Origin: Podospora comata
Taxonomy: Eukaryota; Ascomycota; Sordariomycetes; Sordariales; Podosporaceae
Assembly (NCBI GenBank): GCA_017354895.1
Contig: CP071493.1
Span: 6,076,001 to 6,140,000, forward strand
Length of the DNA stretch: 64,000 nt
Direction of reading: 5' to 3'
Position 1 is the stretch's first letter, and the number at the start of each line of letters is the position of its first letter. The notes under the pieces were generated by a model. That model saw nothing but the letters and a program-made list of their open reading frames with translations. It was not told the origin of the DNA and searched no databases. Shown here piece after piece: positions 12,088-24,848 of this stretch. The translations under genes and the position numbers were made by a program.

Positions 12088-15000
12088 CTCGGACCCGCGG
12101 TCCTGCCGCCGCCGCCGTCGACCTCACCGGAACTTGGCCCCCGGTTCATGGAGGTAGCCAGACAATTTGCAGCCTGGCATTGAAACATAATTCCCCATCG
12201 GGCCACCAAGCAGCCTTCCTTCGATGCCCAAGAGGAGCCCCAAGTAACCGTAGATACCTTATTTCACAGTGATGATGTTCCCCGAAGTTTAGGCAGGGCC
12301 CAACGCCAAGTCTCGGGTAACACAGCGCCTGGTAAACCTTGTGTAGCTTATCCCTGCCGCCGCCAAACCCGCGTTTTTGCCGAAGTTACCTAACGCGCAC
12401 GGGTCAGCGTTGCTTCGGTTGCTGGTGGTGCATGCTTGGTTCAGCCTCGTGTCGCGCCAGTTGATCCATCGCCAACTCCCTTCAACTTTCAAGAGACCTA
12501 TGCGACGGTCTGATACTCGATCCATACCACTTCTCCCAAGTCTTTACGTGTGCCGGCACCTCTCAAAGAACCCGGTAAGCTGATTTGATGGACATTCTGG
12601 CTCTTCAATGCCCCGCTACAGAGCCCCTTCACTCCTGGAAGCACATGCTTTGTCTACATAGCCATATCTACATCATGGCGCCTGGCCTGGTCTGCCTGCT
12701 AACCTGATTGATATCTCCAGACCCTACACAAGACTGTACCCCGTTTCGGACGACAACGAGCCCCGAACCGATTGAATACCGAATAGCAACCAAGGAGGAG
12801 ACAACTTCAAGGTATGGACATCTGATTATGGTCTTGTTTTAGTTTCGTATCTCTCCCGTCAAGCCGACTGCCCGGATTCAGGGCCATCAACCGAAATACC
12901 CCAACCCCGTTCCCGAAGTCTAGCACCCACGATATATGCTCTACCCCCAAGCCCGTCGTCCCCGATTACACCCGAGAAGGATACACTGCCCAAGCCTCCC
13001 GCTGAGCCGGCCCCTATTCTGTCAACCTCATCCCGCCGGTCGTGTGCCCAGTGGTATCAAAGCAGGACTCAACAGGTCTCAGCCCCACTCGCCAGCCAAT
13101 GGCTGTGAGACTATTCGGAGGAAAAAAACGTGAGCATAGGCATGATGGATGCTTGTTCAGTCTCTAGTGCTTGACTTGCTGCCTGGGAGTCTAGTCAGTT
13201 GTTGAGCTCGGTAGTGTCAAAAGTTTGCCCCGAAGAGCCTTTGGCTTATTAAAGCCAGCCCGTGGTTGAGGAAGCTTCATACAAGAGGAGGGAACAAATG
13301 GCCGGCATTGATGGACAACCAGGCTCGCCAGCGGCTCGACGTCGTTTATGGCGGGGCCAGAAGCTTTGCTGTCTTGAAAGGGGAAGGTTCCCAGAGACAT
13401 CCACAAGGGCCAAGGACATTGGACGCCTCCGCATTTCTATACTTCTGGGGACTATAGTCTGTCAGACTTCGGTTGCTTGCCAGAAGTCCAGGTAGTGGCT
13501 GGAGGAGTGCCTTGTCACCCAAGGCTACTCACCTCCTGGTCTAGGGGTTCAGAGCGGTGGTCCAGGGGTTCAGAGCAGATGACTGGAGGAAACCTGACGG
13601 TCGACCCCTCGACGCAAACCCAAGCGCTTGAATTTTCAAACGGCCGCCCTATGTCGCTGCTCGTCCTCTGCCGTTGTCGACGACCACCCACGCGATGAAG
13701 ATTGCCCAGCTTTCGTCGACTGGAGCTCGTCGACCCTTCGCGTTAGAAGGGCTCCTTGGCTTTCACACGCATCTTGTCTTGCTTGGCAGGCTACTCGTGG
13801 CTTCGGGATGGGATTGCCATGCAACAGGCTACATCGAAAGACAGGGTTCGTTCGTTGGCGACTCCCCATTCTCGAGTCGAGTCACCTGTGGTTAGCAACC
13901 GCCCTGCCATACGATCCGTCCTCAACTCGCCCCCTTAGCCTCTGCCTTCGAACAGCTCACCGCTGGCCCTTCGAGTAGCCACGACATCGATAGACTCTGG
14001 GACACGACATCGGTAGACTGCGACAAGACAGGCGGGGAATACTGGGTTACCACAGGCTCCTCATACTTGTTGGTTTCGTTGCCTCTCGCCATCTACAGCC
14101 ATCTCCGAGCCAACCAAGAGAATAGGGGAGTCGAACTACACAGACCAGAAATATCGTTGGACGTGTTGCCCACACCAGACCGCCGAGCAATTTTTGCCAA
14201 CCTCTCAGCCAGATGCTTGTCGTCGACCATGATCCTTCTCCAGTCTACCAGGAGTACAGATTGCCCCCCAGCAGAAACGACACTCCGCCTCGAGCCCCCG
14301 CTTTCACAGCACTACCATACCGGCAACTCCCAGAAGGCTTGTTCAAGGCGGGTAGCAAGGACCAGATTCCCAAACACTCAAAGCTCCTGCTGCACTACCT
14401 CCCCGGCAGCTCTCGATCCTGATCTAGTCCCAGACCATCACCAAGGCTACACTGCGCGAACTGTCAGCTACATTTGCTTCGGCTCTTTCCCCGTTGCAAC
14501 CCATGAGGCACTGGACACTAGAGACCCCAGACATGCCTTCGAGGACCAGTCTGCTGCTGTCTCATTGCGGTATCCGCCCCCGAATTCCCTGAAGTCCAAC
14601 CCAGTCAAGGAGCTCATATCTCCGCCCACGTTCGACCGGAGCTCTTCGTTTTTCAATTACGTCTTGTCCTCCATGGTTACAAGCCAGTGATGCAAAGAAA
14701 CCAGCAAAAAGCGGCAAAAAATCTCAACCATGCCTGGGGTGTCGACAAGCTCCATGCTGCTTGTTTGAGATTCCACGCCTTCACACAAGCCAGCTCTTCA
14801 TCTGAGCCTCTAGTTGCTTCACAGCAGGACGAGACCACGCCTGATATGTCACATAAGTCACCCACATGATAGTGCTATCTCTCTGTCCTGCTCTCCCTGC
14901 TTGTGGTGCCGCTCCACTCCGCTAGCCCGAGCTCGCCGGAGACGCCTTACGCAGCCACAGACATCCTGTGCTCCGTAGACAGCACGTTTCAAGATTGGAA

Positions 15001-16899
15001 AGAAGATGGGAGCAGGGAAACATAGTGTTCTTGGTACTGGAGGCTTCCACCAGTGGGCATTGGCAGTATGCGGCGCTTCGCGCAGTTCCGCTGAGAGAGT
15101 CCAAGAACCCTTTTTACAGCCCACCGACCACAAACAAGAGCTTGGCCGCAGTAGCCACATGCCTGGCTTGGCACAGGCGCCTCTTTTACAAGGCTGAGAA
15201 CCCCTTTCCAGTCGTATTACTGGTCATCAGATGGAAGAGTCCGCAATCACCACGAAAAAAGGTCACCAAAAACTACTCTGGGAGGCAAATGAGATGCCTA
15301 TCAGCCTACCTACCCGCGAGCGTCCACCTTGGCCCAGTCAACCTACCTCTAAACAAGAGCCTGTCAAGCAACCCACATCTGCCTGACCATCAATTTGAAG
15401 GATCCATGGTAGAGCAGAAACAATTACCACCCGACAGACCCGAAACGACTTCAGACAAGAGTAAAAAGCGGAGATAAGAGACAAAGCTATATCAGACGGA
15501 GAACAATGTAGGCACAGAACTAAGGAAACAACGCCCCACTGTCGGTCTTTAATTGTCTTTCGGTCCTACCGGTCTTTTTTTGCCTGTCGGGGCCGACTGC
15601 TTGACGGCGCCGAAAGGCCGAAGGTAGCCACCAGAGGCGCGCCCTATCTATTGAGGCTCCTTTCTCTGAGATCTCTTCCCGCTCTCTCTCTTCCTGGTAC
15701 TGAACCACAGTCAAGACGTCAAGAGAACCCAAGCCGCCAAGGACATCCAAGCCGTCAATAATATCCAAGTCCAAGTACCGATATTCATGCTGCCAAGACC
15801 ATTCAGGCCATCAAGAACCCGGGGAGAGCCAGGGCCTAGCACTTGGCTTGCCCTCCATGTGCTTTTCCGTCGGTAGACGGTTGAGCCAAACAAAGTCCAT
15901 GGAAGTAAGTAGTCCTCCCCATCATGCCATCATCTCCAGCACTGGCTAACCGTTCTTTCCCAGGCACTCTTCTGAGATGGACATCGTCCTATTCCTTTGG
16001 ACTTGCTCTGCTACCTCATAGTTCTCACAAAGACGCCGCCCTTTTCACGATCCACCGAGCTATTCCTCAACCTACGGCGTGAACACATCACTGGTCCTCC
16101 ATCCGACGAAAGAGATGACTCCAAACAAACCCAAAACGTCTCTTCAATCAAGATCCCTCCGATCGAACCCTCGACTGTCAAGCCAGACTCTATTCAAAGG
16201 CCTCGAGCAGGCCCAAGGCGGCTTGAAGACAAACTCCCGGAGCCAGTTGCACCGCACTCTAGCTCGATCGATCCGTTCCACGGCAGGGCTTCAGTTCGCA
16301 TCAGAAACTAGCCAGGACGGATGGGAGTATACTCGAGACGGTACAGAGCCGAGAAGGATTGACATGCCAAACGCCCATGTTCTTGGATCATTGCTCTACA
16401 CCCTGCGACAACCGGACACATTGCAGCGGGTTCGACCGGGACTTCTCTCTGCTTAGGGACTTTCGGCGGTCCTCTGTTGTTTTGTCCACAGCCTCCGAGA
16501 TTGCTTCAACCGGGAACTCTGGACTGGCGTGCTTTTGCCTGTTCAAAGTTGGCAACACTTCTTCTAGGACGGGAACTTGGCCTAGACGACGTGGAATACT
16601 TCGAGATGGTTGTAGCTGCCCTTGACCAAAGTTGGTTTGCTGGTGGCTCAGCTGTGTCTACTGCTTGGTTTCTTGTTGTTTCCAGATGATTATTGGAACA
16701 CTTCTAGGGGTTGGATCGTGTGTCTGTTACTCTGCTTCCCGATTTCCCTGGGGAATTGGCTATGGAAGACTGGACGCCTACTTGGGGGTAGTTTACCGCC
16801 TGGAATTTTGGCAACAGTGCTAGATGACCTGTCTTTGGACCCCTGTGCTTCCACCTCCTGCTCTCATTGCCTCTGTTACTGGACTAGACACAAAAATAA
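12088..16899. other. No supported gene; moderately pyrimidine-rich
   Basis: Open frames on the plus strand reach about 207 codons (14067-14690) and parts look coding-like, but frames shift every few hundred bases and no domain is visible. Two small direct repeats are present: a 21-base unit around GGGGTTCAGAGC at 13541-13582, and a 23-base unit around ACGACATCG at 13981-14026. The region could be an extended upstream or leader region for a plus-strand transcript, or a badly decayed gene. Confidence 0.4.
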
Positions 16900-18440
16900 C
16901 TGGCCATAATCAAATACTAGGTGTGCTGACCCCCTCACAGGTACGCCACACCGCCCACGCCCTGCCCCGAGCTCCCTTCCTCCACCCAGGATTGTTTATT
17001 TCTGCCTTGTGGTCGCTCCTCACCCCACACTACCAAAGACTTTTTCTTCCTGCAACCTCGTTCTCATTCTTCGTGGCATTTCCCCCCCACGAATCACTCA
17101 TCACCAGCTCTTGCGACCTTTTCTCACAGGTTACAGCAGATTCAGGACTACGACCACACTTGAACCATCATATCAGGTATGTATTCACGATTCTTTGCCA
17201 TCATCTTTTGGTTTTCCCTTCATCCCCAACTGTGGTCGTGGGCGAGGACTAGTTTGGTCCGGTCTCTTTTGACCACACTGCCAGTAGCAGTAATTTCCTA
17301 CCTCACCTCTGCTTTATCCTTCTCAAACTCCTCAGATGTGTTTTCGTCCACCTCTCATTGTATCTCCCCAATCACAGATAGCACCATCGTTCCCTTCCCG
17401 GCTGGATTCATTGTTGTTCGTCATTCCTGGGCTTGTTGGTGATCAGGGTGTAAACAAACAAACAATCATTGTATCATCCTCTTCCAACACCCATTATATC
17501 TCAGTTGAATGTCGGTTTTCCTCTGTCTTTGAAACACTGCTTTGTTAGCGTGGACTGGACACACATCGGACAACTTTAATCTTCTCAACTTCTCCCCGTT
17601 TATATACTCCCTCCACATTCAGCACCCTTCTATCCTATTGCCTACCTATCCACGCGAGCACCCATACTCTCTCGTGGTTCCCTTCAATAGCGATCCCGTA
17701 CGTCGATGACGTATACAAGTCACAGCAATATCGCTTCTCAATTTTCCTCGACCTAACAGTCAGCCCTATCAGCGTTGTCTATCACAACACCCATCCACCA
17801 TTCAGGTATTTGGAAACCCCCTCTTGTTTCTTTTCCCCTGCACCAACACCTTTTCTTCCACAGCCACAGTTGGACTTGAGAACCCTTCTTCAATCACATC
17901 CTGTTCTTCCACCCTATGCCTCGTTGATCTTGAGTACCCCTTCACCTTCGAGTCGCTTGTCCACCCAGTCACTTCTTCATCAAGCCAAGCACAACTCCAG
18001 CAAGCGACTCTCCACCGGGTCTGCTACCTTGACTGTCCTCCCCGTCCGCTGCCTTCACCTTCTTCACCTCCTCGCTACACCTCCCTGTTTGTCCAGGACA
18101 TTACTAACACTTGATAATAGTTCCTCATTCCCGTCTTCAAACCGACCGCTTAACTCAGCCATAAGGTATACCATTCATCTTCTATTCACTTATGAAAGAC
18201 TTGAAGCTAACAGCTATTCGGCCCCCATATAGCACCGACCTGACCGCAACGTAAGTCTACCACCCATCACAAGCCGATCTTCTAGATCTATCGACATCAA
18301 GCTTCAGTCCAGCCAAGACCTTATGTGGTCGTGAAACCCCATCATCCTCTTCATCTTGCTGCTACACACCACACTACACCCCTATTACAGCTGCTGCACT
18401 GGCCACGCCTAGTCGCCCTTGGCAGACCCGCTTTTCCCAC
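16900..18440 (+). other. Pyrimidine-rich tract with splice-like signals
   Basis: The plus strand is strongly C+T rich over about 1.5 kb, as in leaders and core promoters of filamentous fungi. Canonical-looking splice signals occur in order: a GTATGT donor after a CAG near 17176; a GTATACC donor near 18165 followed by GCTAACAG and the acceptor CCATATAG near 18231; then a very short candidate exon and a GTAAGT donor near 18251. No long reading frame links them. I infer a spliced non-coding leader or a long non-coding RNA reading towards the RRM gene. Without RNA data this is tentative. Confidence 0.3.
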
Positions 18441-19141
18441 CCCTTTCCCCATTGTTTACTTCGGGTGGGGTCGGCGAAGTTGCTCCTAATGACCAATGCT
18501 CAGGCAGAAGTCACAAGGAGCTCACTAAGTTTCTCCTTAGGGAGTGTCCTATGTTCGCCCTGCACTCATCCCTCATTTCCCTCACTTTATCCTACCTTCT
18601 CCGAGTGATTCCCACTGACTGCACAGCTCTCACTTTGGTTTGACAGCTTTTCGAGGAGAACAGACAATAACCATGATCTAGGGTTTTAGGCAGGGGTTTT
18701 CAGAGTTGGCAGTTCAAGAGGAAGCAAATCATTGGGATTTAGTCCTCATCTTTCACACCTGTATCTCCAAGAACCACACTTGAGAGGGAAGAAGGGCAAA
18801 CAAAAAGCCAGCACCAGGAGTTCACAAGCACAGAGCTTGACTCCTTGATTTCAGTTTTCGTCGATCGCCACCTTGAAGGTTGATCGAAGTGTACGTATTA
18901 CAAACTCTCTGCCTTTGTTTTCCTATCACATCTTTATGGATCATCCTTTTCATCGCATCATATTTGCACTTTCACTTGGTCGGCGTTGAAGCTGGGACAT
19001 GCTGTCTCGAGCCAAGGGTGCCGATTACGAATCGCAACCGCACATTTTTGTTTCCGTTTGGGCATGTATTCTAATCTAATAGCCAGGGCTTAATCGTATC
19101 TGATTTCAAAGCACACAAGAACTCTCACACAAGCATCTACA
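18441..19141 (+). promoter_or_regulatory. Upstream region of the CPSF6-like gene
   Basis: Non-coding sequence before the ATG at 19142. The last 50 bases (CAAAGCACACAAG through CACACAAGCATCTACA) are the A/C-rich type of leader common before fungal start codons. No clear TATA box was identified. Confidence 0.4.
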
Positions 19142-20578
19142 ATGGCTGAGAACGACGATTTCGTCCTCGACGTCTACGGGGATGAGAAGAATGACCAGGG
19201 CGGTAACGATCACCAAGAGAACGGCAACAGCGGTCACTATGACAGAGAGGATGCCCACGCCGGCAATAGCCAGGGCAACCACGAGGACTATGACTACGCC
19301 GGTGAGAACGGTGACGAGAACCAGGGTCAGGGCCACAACGGCGCCGACCTGTACGACATGGGCGAGTCTGACGGCCAGGCCCAGCCGCGTCAGAGCCCCC
19401 AGCCCAAGCAGGGCATCAAGCGCAAGGAGGGTGAGGGTTCGGATGAGCGCCCTGTCGACCCCGGCGCCACCACCGCGCTGCTCATCAATGAGCTGAACTG
19501 GTGGACGACTGACGACGACATCCGCGGTTGGGCTGTTCAGGCCCAATGTGAGGCTGAACTCAAAGACATTACTTTCAGCGAGCACAAGGTTAACGGCAAG
19601 AGCAAGGGGTAAGTTTTGTTTTGTTTTCTCTCGCACATCAGATAAAAGCCTTGGAGCGGTTTGCTAACACCAATACATCGGATTAGACAAGCTTATGTCG
19701 AGTTCACGTCCCAGCAGGCCGCCACGGCAGTCAAGCACCGCATCGAGTCGCTGGCCAACGAGCCGAATCAGCCGGCGTCGAAGCGTCCCACGGCGATTTA
19801 CAACAATCCGTCGTTCAACCCTTTCCGGACGCTGCCCAAGGACACCCCCAACCGGGGCGGTGCTCCCAGAGATGGCCAAGGTGGTGGTCGTCCTCCTGTT
19901 GGCCCAAACCACAATGATTCGCAGCGCCCGAACAGCTACCAGGGCGGCAACAACGGCTTTGGTGGTGGCGGTTACCGCGGTAGAGGTGGTTACACTCCTC
20001 GTGGTCAGATGAACCGCGGTGGTTATAGCAATTACCAGGGCGGCATGAACAACCAGTTCAACCCCGGTAACAACATGGGCTTCAACGCTGGCGGTGGCGG
20101 TGGCGGTGGTTATGGTGGTGGTGGTGGCGGGTTCAACAACAGAGGTGGAATGGGCATGATGGGTCGTGGTGGTGGCATGCGCGGTCGCGGTGGTGGCGGC
20201 GCTGGAAATGCCATGGGCATGATGCCCATGAACCCCATGGCTGGCGGTGGCATGATGGGAATGGGTGCTGGTATGAACCCCATGATGATGGGTGGTGCTG
20301 GCCCAATGGGTATGGGTGGACCCATGGGTGGTATGCCTGGTAAGGACCCCAGAACTGACTTTTCTCCTGGCGGCACTGGGCCGTCTCGACTTTTTCTTTT
20401 CTTTTTTTGACCGCCTGCTAACGTGAAAGGACCCATCTCAGCCTTCCAAGGGATGGGCAACCAGTTTTCCCAGCCGTTCGGGTTTGGTGGAGGTTCGGGT
20501 GGTGCTGGTGGGTTCGGTGGCGGTGGGAACAGCCAAGCCCAGAATCCGCATGGTGCGAAGCGTCCTCGGGGGGAGTAG
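19142..20578 (+). CDS. CPSF6/CFIm68-like RRM and RGG RNA-binding protein
   Basis: Exons 19142-19608, 19687-20339 and 20430-20578 give a 422-residue protein. An acidic Asp/Asn/Gly-rich N-terminus (residues 1-105) precedes one RRM (about 110-190) that begins TALLINELNWWTTDDDI. The WWTTDxD signature matches the RRM of CPSF6/CPSF7, the large subunit of cleavage factor Im. The remainder is Gly/Arg/Met-rich with RGG, RGRGG and GGMGMG blocks, and the C-terminus is AKRPRGE. Expected role: nuclear RNA binding in mRNA 3'-end processing, by family. Intron 1 (78 nt) splits the RRM and has a GCTAAC branch. Intron 2 has two in-frame acceptors 12 bases apart (exon at 20430 or 20442), so GPIS may be included or skipped. 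The frame continues open for 51 RGG-rich codons after the TAG. Confidence 0.88.
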
Positions 20579-20734
20579 GACTCCTCTCCGGGCGTTTCTG
20601 GACAACAGGGTCGTGGAGGAGGTGGTGTTGGTGGTGCTCCTGGTGGCAACGGACGTGGCGGTCAGGGCCACGGCCGTGGTGGTGGTGCTGCCGGTGCTGG
20701 TGGTGTTTGTCCTGGCCGTCAGAACCAGGGTTAA
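20579..20734 (+). other. In-frame RGG-rich extension beyond the TAG stop
   Basis: Directly after the TAG at 20576-20578, the same frame stays open for 51 codons to a TAA at 20732-20734. It encodes an RGG-type sequence, with pieces such as GQQGRGGGGVGG, NGRGGQGHGRGGG and a final CPGRQNQG. Its composition matches the tail of the upstream protein rather than a 3' UTR. It may be translated by read-through, joined by an unrecognised splice, or be an older C-terminus now cut off. G-rich 3' UTR by chance is the null explanation. Confidence 0.45.
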
Positions 20735-23700
20735 ACACCTGGCGAATTGAGGCTGCTGGAGATGGAAGTTTGAGGTTGGAACGAACTGATCATCGCGACA
20801 TATTCACAGCACAGCACAACGGGGTGGGTTTTTTGTGGGAAGTGTATCAACATATTGCAACATGGGCTTCTTTCTTCGCGATCCTTTTCCGGCTTTCCCC
20901 CTTTGCCATCGCCAAATCGCCAATCAATCTCTCGACTTTGCCACCCGACCCCCCTCGTCATCGCCAAACCTCCTCCTCCTCTTATGCCCTATGTCGAACG
21001 GCGTTCTCCCAAATCCGGGGGAATATTTAGTAGAGTAAGGGAAAGGAGGAGTGGTGGTGCGGCAAGGGGTCGTTGGTGTTTTGAGATCTGGTCTTCGACA
21101 TGGCAAGTTCTTTCATCTCAACACTTGGCAAAAATTCGTTTGCCAACGAAAAAAATCGCTCGGCAACGAAGAAGATTTTGAAGTTTTTTTTTTTCGCTCG
21201 GAAACAATCGCTCTGGATGGTTTGCGGGCGTGGCATTCTCAAAATTTTGCGTTTGCAAGCGCTGGGGTTGGGGATGGCTGGGATGATGGGGGAAGGATAT
21301 GTTTTTACGTTTCTTTTTTCGCTTTTCTTTTTACAATAGCTCGACACACAGTTTGAGAAACCAGGGCTATTTTTTATTTATTTTGTGGGTTTTTGTTTGA
21401 AATATGGGGAGTTGGAGTTGGGAAATGGTTGGCTTGAGAATATTAAACTGATCACCAACATACGACATTTGCCTGGCAACCATAGCCCAAAAGATCGAAA
21501 AATGGAGTTGGTGGTATGGTGGTTAGGGCTGAATGAACTGGTTAATTTGTTTTATTTTTGTGTTTCGCTGTTTATGATTGGGATGAGGATGAGAGATGTG
21601 GTGAAGTGCTTTGGATGTGTTTTCATGATTATTGTTGCTCACGGATGGTGTTGTGTAAGCAGTGTGGTTTTTGATGTGGTGGGAGTAGCTATATGTTGGG
21701 TGTATGATTGAGTGGAAGGCAGAATCTTAGAATGTGAGTCGAATATGACCGTTGAAGTATCAAAAGGAGATTGGGTAAATGGATAGGACATGCGGGATAT
21801 CTTCTCAGGAGGTGCTTGGAGTTCAGTTGACAATTATAGAACAGGGGGGCTCAAGAGATGTGGAAAAAACAGCACTTGTTATTATCTGCACTGTAGGTAG
21901 GCTTGGTGTTGCAAAGGCATATAAGTGAGCGTTCAACGGTGCTTATTCCATGGAGCCAATATGTGTTGAGAATGTTTGTGGTTGTGAGTCAGTGTTCTCC
22001 ATGCTGCATCGGTTGATACGGACTACCGATTAAAAGTGATCCATGAAAGTTAGAGCTCATGTGTCAATACCATGGTCTTACCACCTGACTTTGTTTCACG
22101 CTGCAAATATGCTTCCACGTGATGATCTGCTTATCAAGATTATATGTGTCGTGACTCAAAAGCTGGCTACACTTAGCTTGTCGTCCGAACTTTCGTCCCA
22201 GACTTGCCGTTTAGTCATCTATTTCTATCCTGAAAGCTTGGAGATTATAGATTCATGGACGTTAGTTGTCTTTGTGCTCGCCGGTGTGGCAAGGATATGT
22301 ATTCAGTCAACCGTCCCAGCTTGCATTGCGAAGCACGGTGTATGGGGGTGCAAACTGTAGTTCACGGCTTAGAGATGTGATAATCACAGTTACAGCCTTT
22401 ACCGAGTACTACTACCAAGAAATCGCTTACAGTTTCCCTTGTTTAAAGCAGTCTTTTCTTGCTTTAGAGGCGGAAAGCAAATACCGGAGAGGAACCGGGG
22501 CCGGGCACCAGTGACACGGAAGGAAGCACGAGCCCCGGTCCCGCTCCGGTCCGGCATCGGCCGTCAGGCACAGTTTCAACCCAACCCACAAACCGGAGCC
22601 TAGGCCCAAACCCCATGTGACTCCGAAACTTGAACAAGCCTGTGTTTGTGATCAGCAAAACCGCCGACGGATGCCCCAGCCGGGATGACCTGAGACAAGA
22701 TCGAATACACACGAAAATAGGGACTCATCTATAATCACGCCACAAAAGGGTTGCAGCCAAGTTCTACTCCAGTTTGTGGCACCTTACGGGCAGTGTAGTG
22801 CTACATTCTCTTGTCATTCTTAGGTTCTATCGGAGGGTTTACTTCGCGCCTGGCCATTTAGGACGATCGCCTCTGTCGTAGGGGCGATATTCAGAGATGA
22901 TTGACAGGGGAAATCGCTTACACCATCCCACCACAGCAAGTCACGAACAAAAAAGGGGTCTAGCCCAGAGTATGACTTGAGTGAGGTTGCTTTCGCCACT
23001 CTCAACCTTGAAACGCTGCTTCTGGGCCTCTTGAATGCAAGACCAAGTCCGTTTTTCGAGGTTCAAGTCCGCAACTTCAAGATACTTCCTCTCGCTCGGT
23101 CCGTTTACTCCTCCTTAAATGCATACATCCTATTATCTGAACCCCCTCTCCACCTTGGACCCAAACATCGGGATGGGATGAGACGATAGACGGGACCTAA
23201 ACTCAATTCTATCCTAACCATCATCCGAACCTTGAAAACGAGCTCCCATTCGAAACAGCAATTCTACCTAGTCTCTTGGTAAACCGTCTAGTCTATACCA
23301 ACAGAGGCAACACGGTCAAAAAACTCCGAAACTAGCACAAGACCAAGCTAATGCTGCATGCCTCTCTGCCCAAAGTAGGTATATGCTGTCAAGCTTAGCC
23401 TGGGTACGGGTTCCATAACGTGCGATAGGCTGGACGAGTAGGAATCCATGCCCGGTGTCTTCTTTTTCTTGTCGTCAACTCGCTGTCAGCAGATTCCTCC
23501 TCTCGCTTCTGATCATAACATCGACAGAGCTTCAGTCATGTTGCACTCGCGCTTTTGCGCCGGTGCTACATAACCTGTCTTTCAACCATCTATGTAGGTC
23601 TAGTCCAATACTTGTGCGCCTACAATCCACACATAATACGATCTGGAGTTCCAGACCCGGGCCATTCCGTCCCACTCGAAAGGAGCGCCAGCACCAGAGT

Positions 23701-24848
23701 GGTATTTCATGATGGCAAAAAGCAGTTTCCCGTCTCACATTGATGTCAACACCATACACAAGGAGTAAACAGACATCAAGAAACCAAAATCCACAGTGGC
23801 AAAACCCCCCAAGCAGGTAAAGCAAGTCATCATCCATGTTAGCCACATTTAGTGCCTAATCTCTTCCTAAATAAAACATAAAAATCAATAAAGCCATTCC
23901 ACTTACCAACGCTCTCCATTAAAACCAAGAAATCTCAAACGAAAATATCACGGAACTTCCAACCAAACCCAACGAACTCCTCCTCTGTGCCTATGAAACG
24001 TCCCCGTCTCTCCCCAAAAAAATGACAAAAGCCATGCAAAACTCACAAAATAGTAAGGCCAAAAATGCCTAAGGGCAATGACCAGACTGTTCAGACCAGA
24101 CGAATCTGCCTTATTGCAACATGATAACTCCGGTCGCACAACGCCCCTTTCCCCGTTCTCTCTCCCAACCACTCAATGACCGCTTCAAACATTTTCTCCG
24201 CCTCAAAACTTTCCACATGGGCATTTTTCTCAAAGCAGCATCCCAAAATCTCACGATACCCGCCCCTCCCCCACCCCATCTGACCATATAACCCCCTCTT
24301 GCCTTTAGGTTCATCCAATACCGATTACAGTATGCACTCTGCACCTCCGTGGCAAGGACTGCCGAAACGACAAGGCCATACTAGTGGTTGTTGTTGTTCG
24401 GTACCTTGATACAATGTAAATCGCACCCATCTACCAAGAAACCCAATTGTCCACTCTTTTTATTTTATTTTATTTTTGTTTTTCTCAACAGCCGCCCTCG
24501 CCGCCACCTACCACCACTGCTCATCGTCTGTGTATCAGGGTCTCGTCCCCTCAGATCACAGCATATCCTCATTGTATGGTCTGTCCGGACTCAATCAATT
24601 ATCGCGTGATCCAACAATTGTGATTATAACGGCTTGCCACCTATCCAAAAGGGAATCCTAAAACACAAAACTCCAGAAGCAAACCCCCTGAGGATATCCA
24701 ACTGTCCAGTAAAACCAACCCAGCAAACCTCCCATTTCCCTCCAAGCAACACCAAAAACACAAGGCAAAAAGAGACACAAACCTCCTCCATTTTACTAGT
24801 TCCACTCCCCCCCCTTCGCCCTGTCCCGACTTTGTACCACTTTCCATC
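20735..24848. other. Intergenic, no supported gene
   Basis: About 4.1 kb between the RRM gene and the last exon of the Sel1-repeat gene. Open frames are short and show no domain. The first 500 bases after 20735 are probably 3' UTR or downstream region of the RRM gene. Near 22480-22620 there is a local GC-rich patch with repeated CCGG and GGGGCC words. Nothing else stands out. Confidence 0.45.

Noticed and set aside
14067-14690. 207-codon plus-strand frame
   Set aside because: Adjacent frames look equally coding-like, there is no domain and no splice support.
16425-16450. GGGTTCGACCGGG as a tRNA T-arm
   Set aside because: No matching acceptor, D or anticodon stems are present around it.
20110-20649. 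179-codon minus-strand Pro-rich frame
   Set aside because: It is the antisense shadow of the Gly-rich tail of the RRM protein.
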